From Rehmannia glutinosa (taxonomy: Eukaryota > Streptophyta > Magnoliopsida > Lamiales > Orobanchaceae), in NCBI GenBank assembly GCA_016081115.2, contig CM071936.1, positions 75,679,262-75,743,261 on the forward strand: a DNA stretch of 64,000 nucleotides, written 5' to 3'. The position numbers were made by a program, and so were the translations under genes. The notes beneath the pieces were generated by a model. The model saw only the letters and a program-made list of their open reading frames with translations, was not told the origin of the DNA and searched no databases. Shown in pieces: positions 44,256-55,567 of this stretch (its first letter is position 1; each line of letters starts with the position of its first letter).

Positions 44256-44735
44256 TATTCAAATATCATATGGGATTTATGTAAAGTTTATCATACACCA
44301 AGAGTTGTAATCCAACCAGTTCCATTTTGAGCTTGATTTAGTTTGTTTGTTGAAAATCAATTTAAATACTATAGTTTTAGTCAGGTTGGCAAAACTGATA
44401 CGACTGTAAAGATCAGCTTGCAAAATAATTCTACAATATTAAATAAAATAAAATAAAATTCGCGAGTTAATTGTTAAGTTTTTACCCTGTAAGTTAAAAA
44501 ATCAGTCGGGAAAACCCACGCGTCACGTGTCCGACGATTTTTCCAAATAAGTTTTTCAATCTTTGATGAAAATCAAAAAACAATTCCATTTAAATTTTTT
44601 TAATATGGGAGTACTTGTAACTTTTATTCAATCATTATGTCAGCCCCTGTACAAGATTAATTAAACAATTTTACCTATTTTATTGCCAGAAACCCTCCTG
44701 ATGAAAAACAATTGGGTGCGACGGCTGTTTAAGAC
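44256..44735. other. AT-rich stretch with no supported gene
   Basis: Flank of the gypsy element and of the next copia LTR. Nothing recognised. Confidence 0.55.
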
Positions 44736-45506
44736 TGAAAGAATTGAAGGGTCAAATTCTAATGAATATGCAGTATGCAGTCAAAAGAATACTTTGCAAA
44801 ACACAACGAAAGACTTCTAATCAAAAACACAATTTCACAATGTATGAAATAAAGACAGATTTAAAGACAAGACACAAGAGATTAAAAATTTTGTACATGT
44901 ATAAAATACTTGTACGGTGTTCAATAGAACAAAAACTCTTCAAAGGATGATGTTGTTTACAAGATACAAAAATACAAAGTAAACAAGGAAACTAGAAGAA
45001 CAACTCCCCTTGTATCTCCAAAAGCAACAACTCTCTTTTACAAAGTATGAGAATACATTTAGTGCCCTCAAAACACTCGTTCTACATTGAATCTATCTCA
45101 CACAAACTCTCAACACTTGAGTTCTGAAAATGATGCCAACAATGTCACCAACATTCCTGGTATCACTGAGCTTCTGCAAAAATTTTCTGGTATGAAAACG
45201 CTGGAAGATGAACTCTTAAAATATGAATCTGTAAATCTATAATCGACTTCTGCAAGAATGATTTGCTTTAAATAGAGATGTTTGTAACTTCTCCAAAGAA
45301 TAATTTCTTTAAGCATAACCACCTGCAAGGATTACGGATAAAACATGCATCCAATACATAATAACTTCCCACAAGTTAGAAATAAAAACTGAAAATAACT
45401 CCTGTAGAAAAAAACTGAAAAAAAATGTAACTGTGTAATATTATCCAGAAATCTGAAAAATAAAAAATTTTATAATGTTTGACTTTAGAAAAATCAAACA
45501 TTAACA
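44736..45506 (-). repeat. 3' LTR of a second copia family (minus strand)
   Basis: The minus strand begins TGTTAATGTTTGATTTTTC immediately after a polypurine tract and ends near CTTTCA at 44736. It is about 770 bp. The inner end is firm; the outer end is inferred from a TG at 44736, with no partner LTR to confirm it. Confidence 0.7.
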
Positions 45507-45521
45507 ATATCCCCCTTTTTG
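45507..45521 (-). other. Polypurine tract of the second copia
   Basis: Minus strand gcaaaaagggggatat directly precedes the LTR start TGTTAATG. Confidence 0.8.
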
Positions 45522-46019
45522 CAAATTTCTGGACAAAACCTTTTGCACAAAAACACAGTTAAATATCCCTCTGAATATAAGAAGTCAAATCTCCCCCTGA
45601 ATATAAGCCAGAAATAAGAAGTACCAAAAAACATCAAATACTCTTCAAACAAACAAGCAAGTTCAACTGTTAACAAATGATGCCTCAGGTGTTGGCATCA
45701 TTCTCGGAATCACTACTTCCACTGCCTTTGCTTCCAGGTTATTTTTGTGCCACCTTCTCCCCCTTTTGGAACTGAAATCAACCTTCGTAATTTAAAGAGA
45801 GAAAATAACCACATACAAGCCCATTTAGTGCATTTTGATACCCCATCATCTCCACTTAAAAAGAAGTTAAGATCAGTTATCCAACATAGGAGAAAAAGTA
45901 TAAAATGTAACCACTCATTACTGCTAAACATCAACTTGCAGATATTTTCGATTTTTTTAAAAAAAAAATGCATGACCTAGGTTATGTCTAAAAACATGTA
46001 TTTATGAGAATAAGGAAAT

Positions 46020-46077
<58 letters not shown>

Positions 46078-46518
46078 CAAATCAGCATCATAGAATGTCA
46101 TGGACAATGTTGCCATCATTGCATAAAACATATTCTCGCATATTTCAAACTCGGCTTTTATATGTGAACAGTTGATTAAACTTATTCCCTTGCCTTTGAA
46201 AAATCATAGGCACATAGATTAAGTACATAAAAGACTTATAAAAGTCCAGAAGTTAAAGCTCAAAGATTCCCACAATTTAAGAGTTAAATATGTACAAAGT
46301 ACTAAAAAGTGCAAGACAAAATAAGATAATAAATTTGTTTGCTAACTTTATGAAGAGTTTGATTTAACATAATCAATTTTTTTTTTAAAAATGGCACATC
46401 AACACATGAAAAATCCCATGATACATAATGCAAAAAGAAATATGCCTAGAAACCTAAAAAACATAATATAGAGAATGTGTTACAATATAAGATGTAACAC
46501 ATTATGCAACACATGCAA
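45522..46518 (-). other. 3' non-coding part of the second copia
   Basis: About 1 kb between the RNase H stop and the polypurine tract, without a supported gene. It contains a composite microsatellite: (CA)n at 46021-46042 and (TA)n at 46042-46072. Confidence 0.6.
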
Positions 46519-46656
46519 TTATAACACACACAAATCAAGAGATCTTCTCGTACAGGAAAATCTCTCCAAGTCCAATGATTTTGAAAAAATATCTGCTATC
46601 GGATGTTTAGTGGCAATGTGTTGAATACAACAATGATCATTATCACCAGCCCAAAC
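46519..46656 (-). pseudogene. pol: RNase H C-terminus of the second copia, cut by S3
   Basis: The minus strand reads CIQHIATKHPIADIFSKSL then DLERFSCTRRSLDLCVL and a TAA at 46519-46521. This is the usual end of copia pol (typically ADIFTKPL). The upstream part of pol is missing because the S3 LTR begins at 46657. The surviving frame is intact. Confidence 0.85.
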
Positions 46657-48209
46657 TGTAGGTCCCAAGGGGTGTGAGTGTAAGGTTTAGAAGGGGGGGT
46701 TGAATAAACCTTACCAACTTTTCGATTTAGTCCTTTTAAAACGTTCAAAGTTAATACTTCACAACTGAGTCCTTGATGGACAGCTAAGTTAGTTAATCGT
46801 AGAGTTAGTCACTCAACGGACTCGATGACTTTTGATAGAATAACTCAAATTGTTTTGACTAAAGACTTAACAAGATCGTGATATATTTTCATTGGAAGAC
46901 TTAACACCCTTGAATTTGGTTAAGTTTGTTTTAATACTTGGTTTTAGCACTTTGTTGATTATCAATTGGATAGCAAATTTATCGTGAGATATTAAAGTAA
47001 TATGCAGAAATTAAAGTGCTGAAATGTAAATGACACAATAAGTTTTTATAGAGGTTCGAAGATGGGGTAATTCTTCTACTCCTCTCTTCTCCAACTCCTG
47101 GAGGAATCGACTAAGTATTGATCAATATACAAAGTGGTTAATAGTCCAGATACAAGTCTTGATCACACAAATGACTTGATCCTTTGGGACTCGATCGAGA
47201 TGCCTTGATCACACAACTAGCTTCTCGACGACTCGGCTTCTTCACAGGCAGTGCCTTGCTACTACTGACCCACTTGCTCAAGCTTCTTGGATTTGATCAC
47301 GAAGCCCTCCAAAAACTTGAGACTGGTTCGACCTTGAACCTTCCTACAATCCTCCATGGAATGTAGACCCCTTGATTCTTCAAATGTTTCCTCTTCAACT
47401 GATTGAAGTCGTCTTTCCTTCACAGGTGAGTGTTGGATTGATTTCCTTCGTAGTATAGGCTTGAGGATTGAATTTGAATGACTTGAGAGTAATTATTGGT
47501 TACAGCTCGAATGTTAGCTTGAATGTTCGTGGTTCAGGTAACCTTCTCTCAGAGTGATTCCTCAGCCTTTTATAGTGATCTTTCAAAAATCTGCCCGTTG
47601 AAGAGATAGGTTTATTTTTAAAAGACACTTGTGGTCGTTGGCTTGTCTTGTTGCAGTCCTTGGAATTGACATTTCCTCGTATGAATGATTCTTGACTTTT
47701 TCGAGTTCGACACAGTGCGATGCTTCCCATTGTTTATTCCTTTTGCACGCTTCGGGACTGAGCACTTTAAGAAAGGCAGTATGGAGGTATTACTTGTTTA
47801 AGTAATTTTCTTGACTTCTGTGCAACGGATCTCTTTCAGTTATCTCGACTTGACTGCATTTCCTTGACTTCCCCAGGTGACTTTGAGTCAGCTTCCAATC
47901 ATTGGATGACTCTTCTGTCACTTCAACTTGAGACTTGGGCTCTTGAGTTGACTTGACGATACTTCACTCACCGTATCTCACCGCACCTTGATCGAGTTCA
48001 TGTCTTCTCTTCTTTGCCACACTCACCGCCTCGCATGGAGTCTTCCTTCTAGACTTGATTGTCTTCTTGCATGTTCGAGCATAGGCGACTTGACTCAGCT
48101 CGACCAGCCCTATCTATTACAATGCAATTTACAATAAAAATGGGGTGCCAACTTTCTATTCTAAGTTTTACATGGCATTCATCAAAATCTAAAAAATAAT
48201 TTCCCAACA
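46657..48209 (-). repeat. 3' LTR of S3
   Basis: 1553 bp. The plus strand reads TGTAGGTCCC at 46657 and ends TTTCCCAACA at 48209, the inverted form of the family ends. TATA box (minus strand TATAAAAGG) at 47566-47574. Confidence 0.95.
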
Positions 48210-48224
48210 ATTTTCCCCTTTTTG
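48210..48224 (-). other. Polypurine tract, copy S3
   Basis: Minus strand caaaaaggggaaaat, one G shorter than in the other copies, next to the LTR start. The 300 bp beyond it (48225-48529) is 3' untranslated spacer without a gene. Confidence 0.88.
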
Positions 48225-48529
48225 ATGATGCCAAAACTTAAAACATTCATACAATAATTAAACAAAGAAAAAAGATACATATAGACAATGTAGAATCACG
48301 GAATGTATGCGTAGAATCAATCTTTTATTGATCATAACATTCTTGTTCTTTACACAAAATTGTTTTACTGAGTGTATCAAAGCTTAAAGAACTTAAGGTA
48401 ATCATGTTGTTCTATATCTATGCAAGTATGGAAATTGTACAATTTTTATTCGATGTCTGAAGACTTACATAAAGATGTATTTACATAGTAAAATACATGA
48501 AGGGGTGGACAAACAACACTTCATCTCCT

Positions 48530-51500
48530 TCATGCCTCCTTCTTTCCTCTTTCTTTAGCTCTGTCATCTTCTGACCTTTTTCTCTTCTTCTCATCTTTAG
48601 CCGCCTTCTTTTTCTCATAAGCCTTTCTGGCAGCTTCATCTCTTCTTTTTCTTTCTTGTCTTTCCTCCCATAGTTGAGTTTGTCTTCTATTTTCTTCTTC
48701 AATCCTCTTCACATACTCAAAGATTGTTTTTAGCCACTTGCGGGTTAGCTACTTTGTCGAATCCAGCCCAATAGATCCCTCCTTTCTTACCTGGATCAAT
48801 GTACTCAATGTTTTTGGGCGAGTCTGGGTCCAAACCACTTCCTCCACCACGCTTCTTCCTCTTCCTCCTGGGTGTGTCTTGTCTTTGGGGCCTTCTTTTT
48901 CCCGGTGAGTGACTAGCGAGTGACCAAAGAGTGACCCGATGAGTCTGCTCCCGTCGGCTTCTTCACATAGTTTGAGACCTTTTTCCCAGTACAAATCCCA
49001 GGCTTGAGCCATGGACATATTTGCGAAGTAACCTTCAGATGCGAGCGTCTTGAATTCATCAACAAATCTTGGCTTGGTTCCAACATCTGAAATGGCATAG
49101 GTGTCTCTGTCTGTTGGAATGCCTCCATGTTGTTTCAGAATATCCATAACTCGGGCATCCATCTTTCCTTGCACTTCCTTCATCCCTTCTTCAACTATCT
49201 TTCTTTTTTCAGCCATGGGTACTGCAGAGTGTTGGAGCGGCAGAGTCACTGGGAGTTTGCTTATGATATCAGCTGTGACAAGACCTTGTTGGGGGGTTCT
49301 AGCAATCATCAAGGTCATATCTTTCGATCCTTCCCCCTCAACAGATTTTCCTTTCTTCTCTCTTCTCTCTTCCTCAGCTGTCTTTCCCTTCATAGATGCG
49401 TCCTCCTTTTCAGCTTCAGATCCTTTCAACGCCTTTAGGTATTCCTCTTCCTCCTTTTTGGCATCATCGAAGGAGAGAGGAACCCCTGGAAACAAGCTAG
49501 CAATCATGAAGTCTAAGCGGCTGATAGCTGAGTTATGCTTCGAATCTGCTACGGAGTATGCTGCACAAAATTCGGAGCGGGTGGCATTGGATTCAGCTGT
49601 TACCAGCTTTATTTCAGCCATGAGGAGGCTAAACTTCCGATCCATGTTCTCCTCTACGCGCAGGAGCTCTTGCTTATTATATTCACGCAGCAGTTGCATC
49701 TCTGTGGTGTGAGATTCATGCATTCGTTCGATGTTCTCTTGCATTCTTTTCTTTGCATCAGCATTCTTAGCCCGCCAGACTAGCAATTTATTGAACAATG
49801 TCCTGAAATATCGAGCTTGTTCTACGCGCATTATCTGTTGTTGTTGCCACCATTCCCGGATCCTGACAATTATGCCTCGCAGATCGGCAGTAAGATTTGC
49901 GTCTCTGTTATCCCTCATGTCCAGTGAGGCCTGGTGCCTCTCCATCTTTTCTATCTCTGCAAATATGGCATTGAAAACTTCCCGAACCTCAGATGTCACT
50001 TTTGTCTCAGCTGGCAGCCAAGCAACGTCAAAGTCAAAGTCTGCTGGGACGATGGTGTCTGTTGGAATAACAGGATCAGGTTTATGGAAGCGTTCTTGAT
50101 CTCTAGCTGATTCTTCGGGAAGGTCGGTACTTCCGAGAAGAAGGAAATGATTCTACAAAAAGATCATCACGGGAAACGGGGAATCGCTCAATGACAACTT
50201 GTGCTTGTGTAGTTCCGGTGGAGTCGATCTGCTGCGGCTTGGGGAGCCTCGCGCGATTGACTCTATTTCACCGTGGTCTTTTGTGAAGGTGACCCGACTT
50301 CTTTGAGCCTCAATTGTCTTAACGACCTTCGGTCTCGGTCTCAGTGGTTTTCCACATGAGTTGACTGGTCCTCGGCCATATCAGAAGCGTCATCGGACGA
50401 TGATGAGATTTCCATGGGTGGCTCATCATCAAAATTAAATGTTTGGCGAGTAGCCTTAAGGTCAGACTTACTCGTGCTTGGAAGAACATCCTCAGCGAGT
50501 CTTTTGGATCGGCAATAGGGGATGACTCGACTTCCTCTTCACCTTCGGATCCCGAGAAAGGTTACTGACGGGGTTATCTTGGGAATCGTGAAGAGCACTT
50601 ATCTCCTTTTCGAGATGGATCAATGATAGTAGGATGGATGTTACGTGCGTCCGTCTCTTTACCCCGAAAGCATCAACCTCCCGTTGGCCTTCATTACCTC
50701 TTGCGAGTCTCAAGCTGCGCGAGGCTGGGCGATCCCTTCGACGATGTCACTGTCTTGGGGTCTTCGAGGTGGCATCCACTGAGTCTCAACTCCATGGATT
50801 GCACTTTCGATGCCAGTGTTAACTACCCGGCGGTTCCTTCATGTGCCTCGATCGCATCGGCGGCGTCATTGGCTGCGGAGAGCGATTGTTGGCACCGAGA
50901 CGATCTTTAATTGTCTGAGCCTCGTCGATGAAAACTTGTTGTGTATTCAGTTGTTGTTCCTTCTCCACTTCGCCTCCGAGATTCGTTGTGAAGTCAGCTG
51001 CAGCATCCTCCGACCTTGCTGCAGTGGAGGGAGTTTCCCCTTTAGCTGGCACACCAGCTAAGTGACTTGGAATGGGGTCACTCGTCTCCAGACTTCCAGC
51101 TGTTCCTTTTGAGTATTCAGCCGTTGGGGCAGGTGGTAAGACACCTTCATTAGGGGTTGGCTCGACTGGGGTCCCCACAATCCCAGTTTCATCCCCAGTT
51201 CTCTTATCACCTTCTTTTGAGTGAGCTAGGGAAGTGGTGGCAGCGACAACAGTGGCAATATGATGCACCACTCCCATCGAATCAATCTCCAACTGTGATG
51301 TGGAAGATTCCCCTGGTCCTTCCAACAATCGTTGCTCATGTAGGACCCTGGATTCCCGCATGGCTTGTTGCATCTCCAATTCTTCTCAGAGCGGCGGCGG
51401 GGTCCGATCCTCATCACTCCCGAGAGAGAACGTCGAGATGAGGATGTGTATGATCGATGGTTCCATAAAGGGACAAATATTGGCCTTTTCACGAGCCTCG

Positions 51501-53193
51501 CCTTCCTCTCCGATCTCTCCTTCTCCTTGTCCTTAAAGATCCGCAAGATATCTATGCGATTTTTCTTCATCCAGTGCTTGGACCACATTGGTCTAAGAAA
51601 GTTCAACAGTTCATCTTCTTCTTCAATGAATTCCGGTCTTTGGAATTGTTCCCTGGATCGACTCGACTTCCATTTCCTCCATTCTCGCAGATGATTTTGG
51701 ATGTCCGGATATGGTGGGGATAGGATCATCACATCATCATCCTTGTCATCTTCTTCTTGTTGTCCCCCTCGTGCTCGGGGATTGAGGGTAGCAAACTTTT
51801 ATGCTCCACACCCTCGGTGGCGTCATTGCGGGAGAGGGGATACAACCCCGTCAACAGGAGAGTTTGCTTTCTCACTGTCTTTTTCTGTCTCGGCTATTCT
51901 ATCGACATTTGTGTCTTCAATGTGCCTCTGATTGGCTTGAGACTTGGTTGATTCATCAATGATTTACGAGACTCTACCTCTTGGCCAGTCTCCGGTTTGT
52001 TTGTTTCAACCGAGTGGCGGACTCGGCCCGTTTCTCAAGCTCGAACGCTTGAAGAGTCTTCTTTTTTAGTCCTTACCGAGGGATTTACGGCTCGGATATA
52101 GTTTCTTCGAGTCCCGAGTGGCGGGGCAGTCTTTGTCGTCTTCTTTTGAGGAGTTGGCTGTCTCGGCTTATCGGTTCTCCTTTTCTTGACAACCGGAGAA
52201 GGTATTTGAGGTTCCTTCTCCGCTGCAGCTGCAGGGGCAGGAGACACGGCTGCAGGGGGTCGTGACTCACCGGCGGGGCGGGGCATCTTTCGTTTTCTTC
52301 TTCTTTCTTTGCAGGGGGCAGCGTGATCTTCTTAGCAAATGCGGGGGCGGCCTTTCTTTTGGGGAGAGGAGGAGAGACAATTGTTTCTTCAGACCAAACG
52401 ATTCCCCCTCACTGTGATCGCCTCTCTTTGCATATGCTCTCTTACGTGTTCTGGAAAGGTTAGATCGGAACATCTTCTTGTTTACATGGAACGCCTTTCC
52501 ATGTCGAAGAGGAACTCCTTTTACTTCCATCATCCGGCCAATTACCAGGCCGTACCCTAGGGAACCTCCAAACGTACCATCCTCCTTGAAGGATTTATTC
52601 CCAATATTATTCGCGAGTCCGTTGTATACAAACTCAGCCCATTTACCTTCTTTTCTTCAATGATCGCACCCATTACGATCGAACTTAGCTTTAGACAATT
52701 GGTCAAAGCTTCCAAATTTGATGTCTATGCATTTGGCAACAATGTCCAAAGAATTTGTGGTAGTCCTCTTTCAACAGACTTCTTGTTAGCTCTGTAGACC
52801 ACCTTCGCAAAGACAATGATCGGGACTTGGCTACTTCCTTCCAAGTAGCAGCCAGGTTAACATCAGCTTCATAAATCTCCGGCACTCCTTCCGCCGGCAA
52901 CAAACAGTGTTCTGCCAGATCCTTGGCAGTAATGGTGAAAGCTTTTCCGTGAACAGAGGACTTGATGCCCTCATCGTGAACTTCCGGCGTTCACGTAGAA
53001 TCGCGACCTCTTCCACGTAGGTCATCGGAAACTCCATCGTCAAAAACGGTTTCAGCCCAGACTTTTCCAACTTCTGTGCTATCTTCTTCACAAGGGTGTC
53101 GTCAGACCCCTGTTTGATCATGCCGTCGAAATCCACAATAGACCTAGTGTGGATTTGCTTTCCCAACTTGACGAAATCATGAGTAGATGCCAT
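48530..53193 (-). pseudogene. ORF3, copy S3 (best preserved)
   Basis: Starts MASTHDFVKLGKQIHTRSIV at 53193, followed by KLEKSGLKPFLTMEFPMTYV and then EEV. The next blocks read HCLLPAEGVPEIYEADVNLA (about 52900, across frames), then VKGVPLRHGKAFHVNKKMF (about 52500), then a Pro/Ala/Lys-rich middle with a basic TPQKKTTKTAPP stretch. The N-terminal third resembles the putative plant transposon protein (Transposase_32-like) domain, from memory. The C-terminal third is fully open for 416 codons (48749-49999). The tail to about 48530 is an E/R/K/D-rich coiled coil. No signal peptide or membrane helix is seen. Frame breaks concentrate at 50000-53000. Function is unknown. Confidence 0.78.
48749..49999 (-). 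CDS. Longest open frame in the window, ORF3 C-terminal part (S3)
   Basis: 416 codons without interruption. Landmarks in order: EIEKMERHQASLDMRDNRDA (about residue 16), WWQQQQIMRVEQARYFRTLF, a coiled coil (ENIERMHESHTTEMQLLREY), LDFMIASLFPGVPLSFDDAK, a Glu/Lys-rich link, TLMIARTPQQGLVTAD, GKMDARVMDILKQHGGIP, ISDVGTKPRFVDEFKTL, ASEGYFANMSMAQAWDLYW, EKGLKLCEEAD, and a basic Gly/Arg end. The same landmarks occur in S0, S1 and S2. The Met at 49999 is internal to ORF3 and not a natural start. No known enzyme motif is seen; a nucleic-acid or particle-associated structural role is only a guess. Confidence 0.7.
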   Translation of the reverse strand: MTSEVREVFNAIFAEIEKMERHQASLDMRDNRDANLTADLRGIIVRIREWWQQQQIMRVEQARYFRTLFNKLLVWRAKNADAKKRMQENIERMHESHTTEMQLLREYNKQELLRVEENMDRKFSLLMAEIKLVTAESNATRSEFCAAYSVADSKHNSAISRLDFMIASLFPGVPLSFDDAKKEEEEYLKALKGSEAEKEDASMKGKTAEEERREKKGKSVEGEGSKDMTLMIARTPQQGLVTADIISKLPVTLPLQHSAVPMAEKRKIVEEGMKEVQGKMDARVMDILKQHGGIPTDRDTYAISDVGTKPRFVDEFKTLASEGYFANMSMAQAWDLYWEKGLKLCEEADGSRLIGSLFGHSLVTHREKEGPKDKTHPGGRGRSVVEEVVWTQTRPKTLSTLIQVRKEGSIGLDSTK

Positions 53194-53743
53194 TTCTCGA
53201 TGTTTTACCGAATGAAACTTTGAAAATGAACTTGAGGATTTGTAGGGTTTTGAGAGAAAATTTCTTTCTTTGCCTTCGAGAGAGATGAACAGTTTTGGTA
53301 AAGTGAGAGAAAATCGGACGAAATGGTATAAGTATGGGTTATGAAAGGACGTGCGGGTGGTTTTTGAAATTTGATCAAGATCAACGGTTCAAATTTTGCA
53401 CGCCAATTTACATTTAATCTCTCGTATTTAATGCGGCAGTATTTATATCCAATCATAAGCTTTGTGTGCAGCTTTTGACGGTACACGTCATAATTATGTT
53501 GACGTCATTCTTAAAGACATTCCCGCTTAGTAAAAACGACTGCATTTTTGTCACTTTGCTCATAAATGACTCAGCTTATTCCTTAGCTGATTTAACTCTT
53601 CACTCTTTGCACATAAATACTCAGTTGTCAGCTAACTCGATGCAGCTGATTCTCCGATACGGCTAATTTACTTAGATGATTTAAGAGTTCAGCTCTTTTT
53701 CATCTTTTCATGTTCCATCTCTTTTCTTTGAGTCTTCTGAATG
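53194..53743 (-). other. Spacer between pol and ORF3, copy S3
   Basis: About 550 bp, matching the S1 and S2 spacers. The 93-codon minus frame at 53205-53486 is not conserved between copies. Confidence 0.6.
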
Positions 53744-55017
53744 TCAACTCAGCTCAATTAACCCCAATTCATGTTTGAGTTCTTCAAATCTTGATTCACA
53801 TAATGGTTTTGTGAATATGTCGAATAATTGCTTATCGGTTGAGATATATTCCAAGGTGATGTCCTTCTTTTCAACATGATCTCTTATGAAGTGATATCGA
53901 CATCAATGTGCTTTGTTCTTGAATGCAACACAGATTTTGAGTGATTGCAATTGCACTTGTGTTATCACACATAATTGGAATTTCCTTTTCTTCAACCTCA
54001 TAGTCTCTCACCGATGTCTCATCCATAAGACTTGGGCACAACAATAGGCGCCCAGACTATGTATTCTACTTCACCATGGAGGTAGCTATTGAATTTTGCT
54101 TCTTGCTAAACCAGAAATTAGCCTATTTCCAAGCATTTGACATGTACCGAGGTACTTTTCTGTCAACTCTACATCCAAAGATAGTCGAGTCCGAGTAACC
54201 AATTAGCTTGAATCCACTTCCTTTGGATATCATAAGCCAACTTCTTGGTTTCCTTTCAAGTATCTCAAGATTTTATTGGTTGCGATCATGTGGCTTTCTT
54301 TTGGTGTAGATTGAAATCTTGCACATACACCTACAAAGAAAAAGTGATGTCCGGCCGCTTCTTTGTGAGATAGAACAATGATCCAATAAGTGCTCTATAT
54401 CTCATTTGATCTACAGAGCTTGCCATCCGCATCCATATCCATTTTGATGATGTGTTCATTGGTATTTTCACATAAGACTTCTCTTCCATACCAAATTTCT
54501 TCATTAAGTCTCTGGTGTATTTTATCGACTTATGAAGGTTCCATCCTTCAATTTGTTTCACTTGGAGTCCAAGGAAGAATGTAAGCTCTCCCATCATGCT
54601 CATTTCAAATTTGCTTTGCATAAGATTTGAGAATTTATCACACAGCTCTTTGTTTGTGGATCCAAAGATGATGTCATCCACATATATTTGAACAAGCGAT
54701 ATACTCTTCCCATCTTGAATTAAAAGAAGAGTGTTCTATCCACTTTGCCTTTTGTGAATCCGTTCTCGATTAGGAATTGTGATAATGTATCATACCATGC
54801 TCACGTGCCTGTTTCAATCCATATAAAGCTTTCTTGAGTTTGTATACCTTATCTCCAAGAGTCTTCTGCTCAAATCCTGGAGGTTGTTCAACATATACTT
54901 CTTCTTCCAATAACCCATTAAGGAATGCACTCTTTACATCCATTTGATATACCATAAAGTTCTTGTGAGCTGCATAGGCAAGAAACATCCTTATAGCTTC
55001 CAATCTTGCTACAGGAG
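53744..55017 (-). pseudogene. pol: Copia RT-RNase H remnant, copy S3
   Basis: The RT frame 54770-55003 reads AAHKNFMVYQMDVKSAFLNG, LLEEEVYVEQPPGFEQ and KLKKALYGLKQA, then shifts at the APRAW site. 54331-54681 carries a broken VDDIIFGSTNKE and FEMSMMGELTFFLGLQVKQ. RNase H follows in shifting frames and ends LIELS with TGA at 53744-53746. The beginning of RT is lost at 55017. Confidence 0.88.
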
Positions 55018-55218
55018 ATTTTACTGTGAATGAGAAACAGATAGAAAATGTATCCCACCCCCATAGTGGGATATGGTATAACTAACTTGGCTTGATAAGG
55101 GACTGGGCCTTTCCTTTTTCATGGGCCCAACAAGTTTGAACCAAACAAACCAATAAGCATGAAATATTACAAATTCGGTTGATATCCCTCGGATAACAAC
55201 CAACCAAATGAACCCTAA

Positions 55219-55567
55219 GAGTAACTCCAATGGTAAGGATTTTGGAGGGATTTTTCACAAAAAATCGTGTCATGCAAAATCCTCACCATTGTGAGAAAGG
55301 ATTTTGGGAAGTACCGGATTATAGCCATAGTCTGGTTCGTGGAGAAGAAATTGGTGCAAAAAAGTGTTGGCGTGTGGCCATGTGTCAAGAAGAGAGGGTT
55401 GAAATTGATTTTTGTTCACTTTTTAACTATTTTGTAAATTGAATAATGGAACCATTAAAAAGTGTAGAATAGGTTTAACCATTGTGGAAAAGATTTGTGA
55501 TATGGTGGGTTTTTTGCTTTTGACATGGCATACAAAAAATAGTGGGGTTTTTCCACTGGAGATGCCC
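55219..55567. mobile_element. Tourist-like (PIF/Harbinger) MITE
   Basis: 349 bp bounded by TAA target duplications (55216-55218 and 55568-55570). The termini are GAGTAACTCCAATGG and, inverted, GGGCATCTCCAGTGG, which pair over 15 bp with four mismatches. CTCCAATGG-type ends with TAA/TTA targets are typical of PIF/Harbinger MITEs. Subterminal repeats (aaggattttg, ccattgtg) occur inside. It is non-coding. Confidence 0.78.

Larger units (their letters stand above)
46657..55017 (-). mobile_element. 5'-truncated SIRE-like copia element, copy S3
   Basis: A minus-strand copy of family S. It contains the 3' LTR (46657-48209), PPT, ORF3 (48530-53193), spacer and RT-RNase H (53744-55017). It stops abruptly within RT after the codons for PVARLEA; 55018 onward is unrelated. 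Gag, protease, integrase and 5' LTR are missing. The left 5-bp flank is CAAAC, and its partner has been lost with the 5' end. S3 lies inside the RNase H gene of the second copia. Confidence 0.93.
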
